Shown: piece after piece, positions 6,114 to 12,580 of the stretch
How the letters are laid out: every line of letters begins with the position of its first letter
Position numbering within the stretch: the first letter of the stretch is position 1
NCBI GenBank assembly: GCA_964571815.1
Contig: CAZNDN010000118.1
Span: 1-12,580 of the forward strand
Direction of reading: 5' to 3'
Length of the DNA stretch: 12,580 nt
Origin: CAZNDN01 sp964571815
GTDB lineage: Bacteria; Fibrobacterota; Chitinivibrionia; Chitinivibrionales; WJKA01
Made by a program: the position numbers and the translations under genes
The notes under the pieces: generated by a model
Told to the model about the DNA's origin: nothing
Database searches by the model: none
What the model saw: the letters and a program-made list of their open reading frames with translations, nothing else

Positions 6114-7345
6114 TGAAAGGTTTCAGCACAAGGGCCATTCATTGTACCCCGGCAAAGCAGGACCCTCACGGCTCACTGCGCACCCCGGTCTACGATTCGG
6201 CCGCATTCGAATTCGGCTCGTCCCGGGAGCTGCAGCGTGCCTTCGAGGGGAAACGGCCGGCCCATGCGTACTCGCGGATCACCAATCCCACGGTAGAGGA
6301 CTTCGAGCGCCGCGTGAGAGAACTCTCCGGCGCGCTCGGAGTCATCGCGACATCGTCGGGAATGGCGGCCATCGGCACCCTCGCTCTGGCGCTGGGAGCA
6401 CCGGGCGGCAATGTTGTGACCACGCGATTCCTTTTCGCCAACACCGTTTCCCTGTTCGAGCACACTCTCGGCAGGTGGGGGCTGGAAACGCGCTACGTGG
6501 ATTTCAGCAGGCCGGAGACCGTGGGCAAAGCCTTGGATACAAACACGCGATTCGTTTTCGTTGAAGCAATCACCAATCCCCAACTTGAGGTGGCCGATAT
6601 CGTCACCATATCGTCGATTGCCGCGGACGCGGGGGTGCCGGTGATACTCGACGGTACCCTCACAACACCGTACCTGTTCAGGTCGAAGGATCACGGTGTG
6701 GCCCTTGAGGTCCTCTCCTCGACCAAGTATCTCTCCGGAGGCGCCACGAGCGTCGGCGGCCTGATCATTGACAACGGCACATTTGACTGGAGCGCCAATC
6801 ACGATTTAGGGCAGGTGGCCGCCGGGTTTGGTCCCTATGCACTGCTGAAGAGATTGCGCGGCGAGGTGTATCGCAATCTGGGCGTATGCCTTTCTCCGCA
6901 CAACGCCTATCTCCAGACGCTGGGCCTGGAGACGCTGGCGATGAGGATCGAAAAGAGCTGTGCGAATGCGCTCGAAATCTCGCGCTGCCTGGACTCGCAC
7001 CCGAACGTGAAAGGTGTGAACTATCCCGGCCTGGAGTCATCTCCCTCACAGGCCGTTGCAGCTCGGCAGTTTGGGAACAGGTTCGGCGCGCTCCTTACAC
7101 TCGATCTGGGTTCCCGGGAGCGCTGCTTCCGGTTCATGGACAGCCTGAAGCTCATCCGGCGTGCCACGAATCTCAACGACAACAAGACCCTTGTCATTCA
7201 TCCGGCATCGACCATATTCGCGGACTACCCTCAGGATGAACGCGACCGCATGGGGGTACCGGATTCAATGATCCGAGTCGCGGCAGGTATTGAAGAGGCG
7301 GAAGATATCATCGAGGACATCCGGCAAGGACTGGCGGCACTATGA
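6113..7345 (+). CDS. metY: O-acetylhomoserine sulfhydrylase-like PLP enzyme (MetY)
   Basis: This 410-residue Cys/Met-metabolism PLP enzyme (gamma family) probably makes homocysteine from O-acetylhomoserine and a sulfur donor. It has FSTRAIHCTPA at the start and YSRITNPTVEDFERRVREL. SSGMAAIGT marks the PLP phosphate site, EAITNPQLEVADI follows, and SSTKYLSGG holds the PLP lysine (K205). VIHPASTIFADY, RMGVPDSMIRVAAGIE and EDIIEDIRQGL close the C-terminus in the usual way. Cystathionine gamma-synthase or gamma-lyase activity is an alternative, because these share all main motifs. The start is GTG, overlapping the carrier stop by one base; its own stop overlaps the ATG of the E1-like gene (ATGA). 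Placement directly after the carrier gene matches the methionine route that uses a carrier thiocarboxylate instead of free sulfide. Confidence 0.88.
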   Translation: MKGFSTRAIHCTPAKQDPHGSLRTPVYDSAAFEFGSSRELQRAFEGKRPAHAYSRITNPTVEDFERRVRELSGALGVIATSSGMAAIGTLALALGAPGGNVVTTRFLFANTVSLFEHTLGRWGLETRYVDFSRPETVGKALDTNTRFVFVEAITNPQLEVADIVTISSIAADAGVPVILDGTLTTPYLFRSKDHGVALEVLSSTKYLSGGATSVGGLIIDNGTFDWSANHDLGQVAAGFGPYALLKRLRGEVYRNLGVCLSPHNAYLQTLGLETLAMRIEKSCANALEISRCLDSHPNVKGVNYPGLESSPSQAVAARQFGNRFGALLTLDLGSRERCFRFMDSLKLIRRATNLNDNKTLVIHPASTIFADYPQDERDRMGVPDSMIRVAAGIEEAEDIIEDIRQGLAAL

Positions 7346-8175
7346 TCGATTTCACGGAAGAGCAACTCCAGCGATACAGCAGACATATTCTCCTTGAGCA
7401 TGTTGGTGTCGAAGGACAGGCAAAGTTGATGGAGGCAAGAGTGCTTGTGGTGGGCGCGGGCGGACTGGGCGCGCCCGCGGCGCTGTATCTTGCCGCCGCG
7501 GGGGTAGGAACGGTCGGCATCGTCGATCCCGACACGGTGGAACTGTCCAATCTCCAGCGTCAGGTCATTCATTTCACCGACGATCTTGACAGGCCCAAGG
7601 TGGAATCGGCTTCGGAGAAGATGAAGCGGATCAACCCCGAGGTGACGGTGCAAACACACCAGGAGTGCGTGAAGGCAGCCAATGTGCGCGGGCTCCTTGA
7701 CGGCTACGATTTCGTGATCGACGGAGTCGACAATTTTCCCAGCAAGTTTCTTATCAACGATGCCTGCGTGCTGATGGGAATTCCTTTCTCGCACGGAGGG
7801 ATTCTTCGTTTCACGGGCCAGACCACGACCGTCGTACCGGGCGCATCGGCCTGCTACCGATGTGTCTTTCGAAAACCGCCGCCCGCCGATGTCGTGCCCA
7901 CCTGCTCACAGGCCGGCGTGCTCGGCGCGATCGCGGGGATGCTGGGGACAATCCAGGCGGCCGAAGCCCTGAAATTCATCACCGGTGCGGGCAAACTCCT
8001 CACTGATGCGCTTCTTTCGTTCGACGCCCTGACAATGGAGTTTCGCAAGGCAAAGCTTCGACGGCAACCCGATTGTCCCGTGTGCGGGGACAGTCCCTCA
8101 ATCACCGAGCCGTTCGATGAAGAGCAGGCGGCTTGCGATTTGAATCCCGGGACAGGGGGGGGGCCGACATGCTGA
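7342..8175 (+). CDS. hcyF: E1-like carrier adenylyltransferase (ThiF/MoeB/HcyF)
   Basis: This protein of 277 residues activates the carrier C-terminal glycine as an acyl-adenylate with ATP. The N-terminal FTEEQLQRYSRHILL is the MoeB/ThiF signature. The nucleotide loop GAGGLG is at residues 38-43, followed by DPDTVELSNLQRQ. The structural zinc site is CYRC (C171, C174) with CPVC (C245, C248). PTCSQAGVLG holds the conserved cysteine C188 that in relatives takes part in sulfur transfer. No rhodanese domain is fused at the C-terminus, so sulfur must come from another protein or from free sulfide. The ATG overlaps the metY stop, and the end overlaps the JAMM gene by 7 bases. It is the only E1-like enzyme in the window and may also serve ThiS at 1984. 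Confidence 0.9.
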   Translation: MIDFTEEQLQRYSRHILLEHVGVEGQAKLMEARVLVVGAGGLGAPAALYLAAAGVGTVGIVDPDTVELSNLQRQVIHFTDDLDRPKVESASEKMKRINPEVTVQTHQECVKAANVRGLLDGYDFVIDGVDNFPSKFLINDACVLMGIPFSHGGILRFTGQTTTVVPGASACYRCVFRKPPPADVVPTCSQAGVLGAIAGMLGTIQAAEALKFITGAGKLLTDALLSFDALTMEFRKAKLRRQPDCPVCGDSPSITEPFDEEQAACDLNPGTGGGPTC

Positions 8176-8570
8176 GAATGAGCGAACACGTAATGCGGGG
8201 GATGATTGTCCATGCTCTTCAGGAGACCCCGAACGAGGCATGCGGGTATCTCAGCGAGGACAAGGGGACGGTAGTTGCCCTGCACAGAATGAAGAACACC
8301 GATGAGTCGGGGGAGCACTTCTCGCTCGATCCACGGGAGCAGTTTGCCGTGGTGCGGGAAATCCGCGGCAAGGGCCGGACATTGGCTGCCGTGTATCACA
8401 GTCATCCGGAAACACCCGCGCGGCCGTCGCGGGAAGACATCCGTCTCGCCGCGGACCCCGATATCGCCTACGTTATTATCTCGCTTGCCGGAGGATCCTC
8501 CGACATCAGGGCATTTCGCATACGAAAAGGTCGGGTCGAGGAAGAACCAATCGAGATTGCGGGGCCGTGA
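8169..8570 (+). CDS. hcyD: JAMM/MPN+ metallopeptidase that trims the sulfur carrier (Mec+/HcyD-like)
   Basis: This 133-residue protein is a single JAMM zinc peptidase domain. The catalytic glutamate is E23 in PNEACGYL. The zinc motif HSHP with S and D (H77, H79, S87, D90) is complete, so the enzyme should be active. Mec+ of mycobacteria and HcyD of Wolinella are the known relatives; they cut residues following the carrier's glycines or release the amino acid product from it. Here the obvious substrate is the GGGRR tail of the carrier at 5901. The ATG at 8169 (MLRMSEHVM) aligns with the usual family start and follows a G-rich ribosome site; an in-frame TTG at 8133 would add 12 residues with no homology. 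It overlaps the E1-like gene by 7 bases. Confidence 0.9.
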   Translation: MLRMSEHVMRGMIVHALQETPNEACGYLSEDKGTVVALHRMKNTDESGEHFSLDPREQFAVVREIRGKGRTLAAVYHSHPETPARPSREDIRLAADPDIAYVIISLAGGSSDIRAFRIRKGRVEEEPIEIAGP

Positions 8571-8592
8571 CGGGCTTGAAGGGAGGCGGAGT

Positions 8593-9072
8593 ATGGAAAC
8601 GAAAAAGAAACTGTCGATTATCTGCTTCAGCGGAGACTTCGACAAAGCCGTCGCCGCATTTACCCTCGCCACGGGCGCGGCCGCGGTCAATTGGGAGGTG
8701 CGGATGTTCTTCACCTTCTGGGGTCTGAATATCATCAAGAAGCGAAAGGGCCGGGCGCCTGTGGGCAAAGGCTTCCTTGCCGCGGTGTTCAATTTCCTCA
8801 TGGGAGGGCGTTCGAACCTGCCCGTGTCACGCCTGAATTTCGGTGGGCTCAGCCCGGGGCTGATGACCGGGATGATGAAGAAGAACAACGTCGCGACGCT
8901 CGAGGAGCTGATCGAGGCGGCGAAGCAGTTGGGGGTCCCGCTCATTGCGTGTGAAATGTCGATGCATATCCTCGGCATGCGCAAGGAGGACCTCGATGAT
9001 GATATTCCGGAGGTGATCGACGTGGCGACGTTCCTGAAATATTCGGAAGACGCGCAGGTGATTTTCATCTAA
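8593..9072 (+). CDS. DsrE2-like (DsrE/DsrF superfamily) putative sulfurtransferase
   Basis: This 159-residue protein starts METKKKLSIICFSGDFDKAV and carries MFFTFWGLNIIKKRKG, LPVSRLNFGG and PLIACEMSMHILGM. These are features of the DsrE2 branch often annotated as peroxiredoxin-family or DsrE/DsrF/DrsH-like protein. Conserved cysteines are C11 and C120; the latter, in IACEMSM, is the usual persulfide-carrying residue. The segment AAVFNFLMG (about residues 59-67) is hydrophobic and may touch the membrane, but I would not call a transmembrane protein. DsrE2 proteins exchange sulfur with TusA in sulfur oxidisers, and a TusA-like gene follows immediately. The ATG at 8593 has AGGGAGG upstream. A longer frame from 8302 overlaps the JAMM gene and is rejected. 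The function here is inferred from the family and context. Confidence 0.82.
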   Translation: METKKKLSIICFSGDFDKAVAAFTLATGAAAVNWEVRMFFTFWGLNIIKKRKGRAPVGKGFLAAVFNFLMGGRSNLPVSRLNFGGLSPGLMTGMMKKNNVATLEELIEAAKQLGVPLIACEMSMHILGMRKEDLDDDIPEVIDVATFLKYSEDAQVIFI

Positions 9073-9089
9073 GGGGGAGGTGGGGTCGT

Positions 9090-9317
9090 ATGGTGCATAC
9101 ACTTGACATAACGGAAGAGCACTGCCCGATGACAATGGTCAAGGTGAAGCTGAAACTCGCGCAGATAGGAAAGGGTGAAACGCTGGAAGTGCTTCTGCGA
9201 GGACGGGAGCCGATGGAAAACGTTCCACGGACGGCGACGGAACAGGGGCACCGGGTGCTGTCCGTAACGCCCGAGGGGGACGGCCGGCGCGTGCGTATCC
9301 GGAAGGGGCCCGACTGA
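9090..9317 (+). CDS. tusA: TusA-family sulfur carrier
   Basis: This 75-residue protein has the TusA active-site motif CPMT with C12 as the persulfide cysteine. VKVKLKLAQIGKGETLEVLL, then EPMENVPRTATEQGH and a VRIRKG end complete the fold. The ENVPR stretch marks a branch closer to the TusA domain at the end of the sulfite reductase (11512-11728) than to E. coli TusA. By hand about 30 of 68 positions are identical between the two. A GGGGGAGG ribosome site lies nine bases before the ATG. Between a DsrE2-like protein and a sulfite reductase-TusA fusion it is most likely part of a sulfur relay toward the carrier-thiocarboxylate system. It could alternatively supply MnmA. Confidence 0.88.
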   Translation: MVHTLDITEEHCPMTMVKVKLKLAQIGKGETLEVLLRGREPMENVPRTATEQGHRVLSVTPEGDGRRVRIRKGPD

Positions 9318-9361
9318 ATACCGGGCACTCAGGTCAATGCTCACCGCGGAAAGGAGATCCC

Positions 9362-11728
9362 GTGGCATTCTATGACATACCCGCATCACTGGACAAGGAA
9401 ATTGTCGAGCTTGAAGCCTTGATCGATCGCACCGGCAGTGGTGATGCCGGCGATAGTGAACTGAAAGCGCATCGGGTCCCGTTCGGTGCGTACGAACAGC
9501 GGCGCAGGGGCGCCTACATGGTCCGCATTCGCTGCCCGGGGGGAGCGGTCACTCCGGGTCAACTGAAGGCGGTTGCGGAATTGTCGAACGAGTACGGATC
9601 CTCGTTTGTTCACGTCACGACCCGTCAGGAGTTGCAGATACACGATGTCCGGCTTGCCGACCTGGTGCCTCTGATTCGTGCGCTCCGGAGAGTGGGACTG
9701 ACCACACGGGGCGGCGGGGGCAATACCGTGCGGAATATCATGGCGTCGTGGGACTCGGGCATTGCCGATCACGAGGTGTTCGACGTCACCCCGTACGCTG
9801 TTGCGCTGACAAATCGGCTTATCGCGCAGCCCGACTCCTGGCTGCTTCCCCGTAAGTTCAAGATCTCGTTCTCGAATTCGGGCCGGGACAACGCGTATGC
9901 CACTCTCACCGATGCAGGATTCATTGCCGTGCGGGGTGAGGATGGAACGAAGGGGTTCAGGGTGTACGTTGCGGGAGGCATGGGCCGCAAGCCGGCGATC
10001 GGCAGCCTGCTTCATGAGTTCGTTCCGGCTTCCGATGCGTACCGGGTCGCCGAAGCCGTGAAAAGGGTCTTTGCCCGGAACGGGAATCGCAGAAACAAGC
10101 ATGCCGCACGCTTGCGGTTCCTGTGGCGGTCGCTGGGCCGGGAGAGATTCGTCGAACTCTATGAGCGGGAGTATGAAGTTCTCGGCCGCGAGCGTGATTG
10201 TTCCGTTGAGGTCGAAGACCCGGTCGGCGCCCGTTGCGACGACGCCGTCGATCTGAAACGGGTCCATCGTGGAGGAACGGCGTTCGAGAACTGGAAGAGG
10301 CGCTACGTGCTCCACCAGTCGCAGCCGGGGCTGTACTGTGTAACGGCGCCGCTCCTGCTCGGTACGATTGAGGCGGATCGGCTTGCCTCCCTGGCGGATT
10401 TCGCGGCCCATTTCGGTGAGGATTCGCTTCGGGCAACCATGAGCCAGAACTTCACCGTGCGCAACATTCCGGAGGGGTTCCTTGGTAACGCGTACGATGC
10501 GGTACGCGGCGCAGCGGAGTTGTGCGACGAGCCTCGCTTGACCGGCGATGCGGTCGCCTGCGCCGGCGCCGATACCTGTCAATTGGGGATTTGTCGACCG
10601 CGAGGCGCACTCAAAGCCGTTCGGAGGAGACTACAGACCGCGGAGTTCGATTCGGATGCGCCCGCCGGGTTCAAACTGAACTTTTCCGGCTGTTCCAACA
10701 CGTGCGGACAGCACGTGGCCGCCGACCTGGGTTTTTTCGGCAGGGCGAGAAGGAAGGGCGAACGGATGTGTCCGGCCTATACGGTTGTCGCCGGGGCCGT
10801 GGTAGGCGAGGGGGTCACACGGATGGCGCGTGAGCTGGGAACCGTGTGCGCCCGGAACGTACCCGAGTTCGTGACGGCCTGCCTGAGGGCGTACCTGAGC
10901 CGGCCCGACAGACCGGCATCGTTTGCCGAATACGTTGACAGCGGTGGGGACGAAGTGATCGGGGGGCTGTGTGAGAAGTACGGCGGCGTGCCGGATTTTG
11001 ACGATGACAAGAATTACTACTACGACTGGGGTGCGACCGAACCCTTTTCCCTGGCCGGTCGCGGCGCGGGTGAGTGCTCGGCGGGACTCTTCGATCTCAT
11101 AGAGCTGGATCTGGAACGAATTCGCGAGTTGCGTTCCGAACTGGGACAGGAAGACGACAGCCGGCAACGGCGGGAGTCGGTATACCTCCTCGCCCTCGCT
11201 TCGGCCCGAATGCTCTTAATCACCAGAGGCGTGGAAGCATCGTCGGAAAAGGAAGTATTCTCCGCGTTCACGCGGCATTTTGTCCGGAAAGGACTGGTGA
11301 GTAGAGAATTCGGACCTCTGGTCGGCGTCGCCGAGAGGGGGGTGTCCGACGAACTTGCGCGGAGTGAAGAGCGGGTGCTGGAGCTTTCCCATGCCGTGGA
11401 AGCGCTCTACCACAACATGGACAATTCACTTCATTTCGCCGGTGACGGCGGTGCGGGATCGACGGTGCCCCAGGTCGGGCCCGCGGCGGATACGACTCGG
11501 TCCTCGGCCGATGTTTCCAGGGATCTCAGAGGCGTGGCGTGTCCAATGAATTTCGTCAAGACCAAACTGGAGCTTTCGCGCATGGAAGCCGGTCGCGTGC
11601 TTGAGGTGCTGCTGGACGACGGCGAGCCGGTCGAGAACGTCCCGCGATCGGCACGAGCGGAAGGGCATGAGGTCGTGGAGCAGGAACGAAGAGGCCGGTA
11701 TTGGGCGGTACGTATTCGCAAAGCATAG
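9362..11728 (+). CDS. sir: siroheme sulfite reductase fused to a C-terminal TusA domain
   Basis: This 788-residue protein is much longer than usual sulfite/nitrite reductases (about 500-600). The first half has the reductase ferredoxin-like repeat with the siroheme-contact motifs TTRQELQIHD and GGGNTVRNI (about residues 45-125). The second repeat follows (about 310-370, with MSQNFTVRNIPEG). The siroheme-[4Fe-4S] cysteines are CAGADTC (C400, C406) and CSNTC (C444, C448), all intact. Residues about 560-690 are mostly helical (DLIELDLERIRELR, SVYLLALASARMLLI), perhaps HEPN-like, but I am unsure. After a flexible Ser/Ala/Pro/Gly linker a complete TusA domain (about 719-788) carries CPMN with C727. 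The start is GTG with AAGGAG five bases upstream. It probably reduces sulfite with six electrons, likely from ferredoxin, and the attached TusA suggests direct capture of the reduced sulfur. A nitrite reductase role is possible but unlikely beside cysH. Confidence 0.9.
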   Translation: MAFYDIPASLDKEIVELEALIDRTGSGDAGDSELKAHRVPFGAYEQRRRGAYMVRIRCPGGAVTPGQLKAVAELSNEYGSSFVHVTTRQELQIHDVRLADLVPLIRALRRVGLTTRGGGGNTVRNIMASWDSGIADHEVFDVTPYAVALTNRLIAQPDSWLLPRKFKISFSNSGRDNAYATLTDAGFIAVRGEDGTKGFRVYVAGGMGRKPAIGSLLHEFVPASDAYRVAEAVKRVFARNGNRRNKHAARLRFLWRSLGRERFVELYEREYEVLGRERDCSVEVEDPVGARCDDAVDLKRVHRGGTAFENWKRRYVLHQSQPGLYCVTAPLLLGTIEADRLASLADFAAHFGEDSLRATMSQNFTVRNIPEGFLGNAYDAVRGAAELCDEPRLTGDAVACAGADTCQLGICRPRGALKAVRRRLQTAEFDSDAPAGFKLNFSGCSNTCGQHVAADLGFFGRARRKGERMCPAYTVVAGAVVGEGVTRMARELGTVCARNVPEFVTACLRAYLSRPDRPASFAEYVDSGGDEVIGGLCEKYGGVPDFDDDKNYYYDWGATEPFSLAGRGAGECSAGLFDLIELDLERIRELRSELGQEDDSRQRRESVYLLALASARMLLITRGVEASSEKEVFSAFTRHFVRKGLVSREFGPLVGVAERGVSDELARSEERVLELSHAVEALYHNMDNSLHFAGDGGAGSTVPQVGPAADTTRSSADVSRDLRGVACPMNFVKTKLELSRMEAGRVLEVLLDDGEPVENVPRSARAEGHEVVEQERRGRYWAVRIRKA
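11512..11728 (+). other. TusA domain at the C-terminus of the sulfite reductase
   Basis: The sequence DLRGVACPMNFVKTKLEL, EVLLDDGEPVENVPRSA and VRIRKA corresponds to a whole TusA fold with the active cysteine C727. It parallels the free TusA at 9090 and probably arose from a common ancestor by duplication and fusion. There is no frameshift or internal stop: the reading frame is continuous from the reductase. Confidence 0.88.
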
Positions 11729-11738
11729 GATTGCAGGC

Positions 11739-12491
11739 ATGCAGTTGGACCTGGAAGCGACAAACGCCGCGTTGAGCCGGAAGAACACGCTCGATGTGCT
11801 CTCGTGGTGCTACGAGACATTCGATCGGGGCGGGATCAAACTGTCCACCAGTTTTGGCGCGGAAGGCATGGTACTGCTGCACATGCTCGTGCACCTTGTC
11901 GGCAAGCCTCGCGTCTTCACTGTCGATACCGGCCGCAACTTCCAGCAAACCTACGACGTGTGGCAGAGGGTTACAGAGCGATATGGTATCGATATCGAGA
12001 GCTGGCATCCCGATCCGGCGGATATCAATGAGCTGACACGGACGCAGGGTCCCAACATGTTCTACGCGAGCGTTGCGGACAGGAAGCGCTGCTGCTACGT
12101 GCGCAAAGTGAAGCCGCTCAAGAGGGCCCTGGAGCACGCCGATGTGTGGATCACGGGATTGCGTCGCGGACAGTCGTCTTCGCGGGCCGGGGTGAATCTT
12201 CTCGGTTACGTCGAAGAATACGGGGTATACAAAGTATGCCCGCTTGTCGCATGGGGGGAAGTGAATGTGTGGGAATATATCCGTAACAACGATGTTCCTT
12301 ACAACGCACTGTACGATGAAGGGTATCCGACGATCGGATGCGCGCCGTGCTGCCGGGCGGTCGGCCGTGCACAGGACATACGCTCCGGTCGATGGTGGTG
12401 GGAGCAGGACCGGCAGTCCAGGGAATGCGGAATACATACCAGTGGCGGCCGCGTCGAGAGACCGGAAGGTAATGTCAGCTTCAATATCTGA
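11739..12491 (+). CDS. cysH: assimilatory APS reductase, Fe-S type (CysH)
   Basis: CysH reduces adenylyl-sulfate to sulfite with thioredoxin or glutaredoxin. The 250-residue protein has STSFGAEGMVLLHM (nucleotide-binding SFG motif), VFTVDTGRNFQQTYDV, TGLRRGQSSSRA and the catalytic C-terminal ECGIH (C230). CC at residues 118-119 plus CAPC (C201, C204) are the four ligands of a [4Fe-4S] cluster. That marks the APS-preferring bacterial/plant class, not the cluster-free PAPS reductase of E. coli. The ATG at 11739 lies 10 bases after the sulfite reductase stop. In-frame codons further upstream lie within the reductase gene. It supplies the sulfite used by its upstream neighbour. The ATP sulfurylase that makes APS is not in the window. 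Confidence 0.95.
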   Translation: MQLDLEATNAALSRKNTLDVLSWCYETFDRGGIKLSTSFGAEGMVLLHMLVHLVGKPRVFTVDTGRNFQQTYDVWQRVTERYGIDIESWHPDPADINELTRTQGPNMFYASVADRKRCCYVRKVKPLKRALEHADVWITGLRRGQSSSRAGVNLLGYVEEYGVYKVCPLVAWGEVNVWEYIRNNDVPYNALYDEGYPTIGCAPCCRAVGRAQDIRSGRWWWEQDRQSRECGIHTSGGRVERPEGNVSFNI

Positions 12492-12529
12492 AAGGAAACA
12501 GGGACGGTGTGAAATATTAGATTATTGGC

Positions 12530-12580
12530 ATGCCTCGCAAAGCCCGCATTGACTACCCCGGCCTGTCTCATCATGTCATG
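12530..12580 (+). CDS. probable REP-associated (Y1/IS200-like) transposase, 3'-truncated
   Basis: The last 17 codons read MPRKARIDYPGLSHHVM, and the frame runs off the window. This opening (MPRKAR.D.PG..HHV) is what I know from RAYT/Y1 transposases (Y1_Tnp, IS200-like), single-strand HUH enzymes that act on hairpin repeats. The catalytic HUH and tyrosine residues would lie beyond the end. No clear ribosome site and no REP-type hairpin is visible in the 38 bases between it and cysH. Confidence 0.6.
   Translation, partial: MPRKARIDYPGLSHHVM

Noticed and set aside
5198..6169. 323-residue minus-strand frame across cysK, the intergenic region and the carrier
   Set aside because: It has no family resemblance, and it covers an evident promoter and operator on the + strand.
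8302..8592. Longer N-terminus for the DsrE2-like protein
   Set aside because: It would overlap most of the JAMM gene; the residues before METKKK have no DsrE homology, and a good ribosome site precedes 8593.
7854..9068. 404-residue open frame on the minus strand
   Set aside because: It lies opposite the E1-like, JAMM and DsrE2 genes, all well supported by motifs, and its translation shows no recognisable family; it is a shadow of GC-rich codon use.
9103..9130. TTGACA near the start of tusA resembling a -35 box
   Set aside because: It is inside the coding sequence (TLDIT), with no -10 box at the right spacing.
9386..10582. 398-residue open frame on the minus strand
   Set aside because: It is antisense to the sulfite reductase, which has intact catalytic motifs; no domain is recognisable in the antisense product.
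1..12580. CRISPR arrays, tRNA or rRNA genes
   Set aside because: No regularly spaced repeats, and no tRNA- or rRNA-like sequence was found on either strand by eye.

Overview
This window is almost entirely a sulfur-assimilation and sulfur-transfer region. Fifteen protein genes, two of them cut by the window ends, all lie on the + strand. The DNA is GC-rich (about 60% by eye). Genes are tightly packed with ATGA/TGATG/TAGTG overlaps and clear Shine-Dalgarno sites. ThiH (an anaerobic radical-SAM thiazole enzyme), a siroheme sulfite reductase and a carrier-protein route to methionine together suggest an anaerobic or microaerophilic bacterium. I cannot assign a phylum.

Layout. (1) Bases 1-4114 look like one transcription unit: the 3' part of a ThiI/MnmA-like tRNA-thiolation ATP-pyrophosphatase, mnmA (tRNA 2-thiouridine-34), then thiS-thiG-thiH (thiazole half of thiamin). 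(2) Bases 4115-4483 are non-coding apart from a possible 14-codon leader peptide. They hold a good sigma-70-type promoter overlapping an IscR-type-1-like operator, and a leader with alternative hairpins. (3) Bases 4484-5836: a cysteine-free Rrf2 repressor followed by cysK. (4) Bases 5853-5877: a second copy of the same operator. It precedes a long operon (5901-12491): a ThiS-like sulfur carrier with a blocked C-terminus (GGG-RR), an O-acetylhomoserine sulfhydrylase (MetY-like), an E1-like adenylyltransferase (ThiF/MoeB/HcyF), a JAMM metallopeptidase (Mec+/HcyD-like), a DsrE2-like protein, a TusA-like protein, a 788-residue sulfite reductase fused to a second TusA domain, and an Fe-S APS reductase (CysH). 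(5) The last 51 bases begin a probable Y1/REP-associated (RAYT) transposase.

Working model. CysH reduces APS to sulfite and the siroheme reductase takes sulfite to the sulfide level. TusA domains, one physically attached to the reductase, and DsrE2 may carry the sulfur. The JAMM peptidase trims the carrier, the E1-like enzyme adenylates its Gly-Gly end, and sulfur converts it to a thiocarboxylate. That thiocarboxylate feeds MetY (homocysteine) and perhaps CysK (cysteine). The carrier, E1, JAMM and MetY set matches the HcyS/HcyF/HcyD/MetY pathway known from Wolinella succinogenes. The reductase-TusA fusion, the DsrE2/TusA pair and the shared Rrf2 operator are the parts that look least described. 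Direct sulfur channelling is inference.
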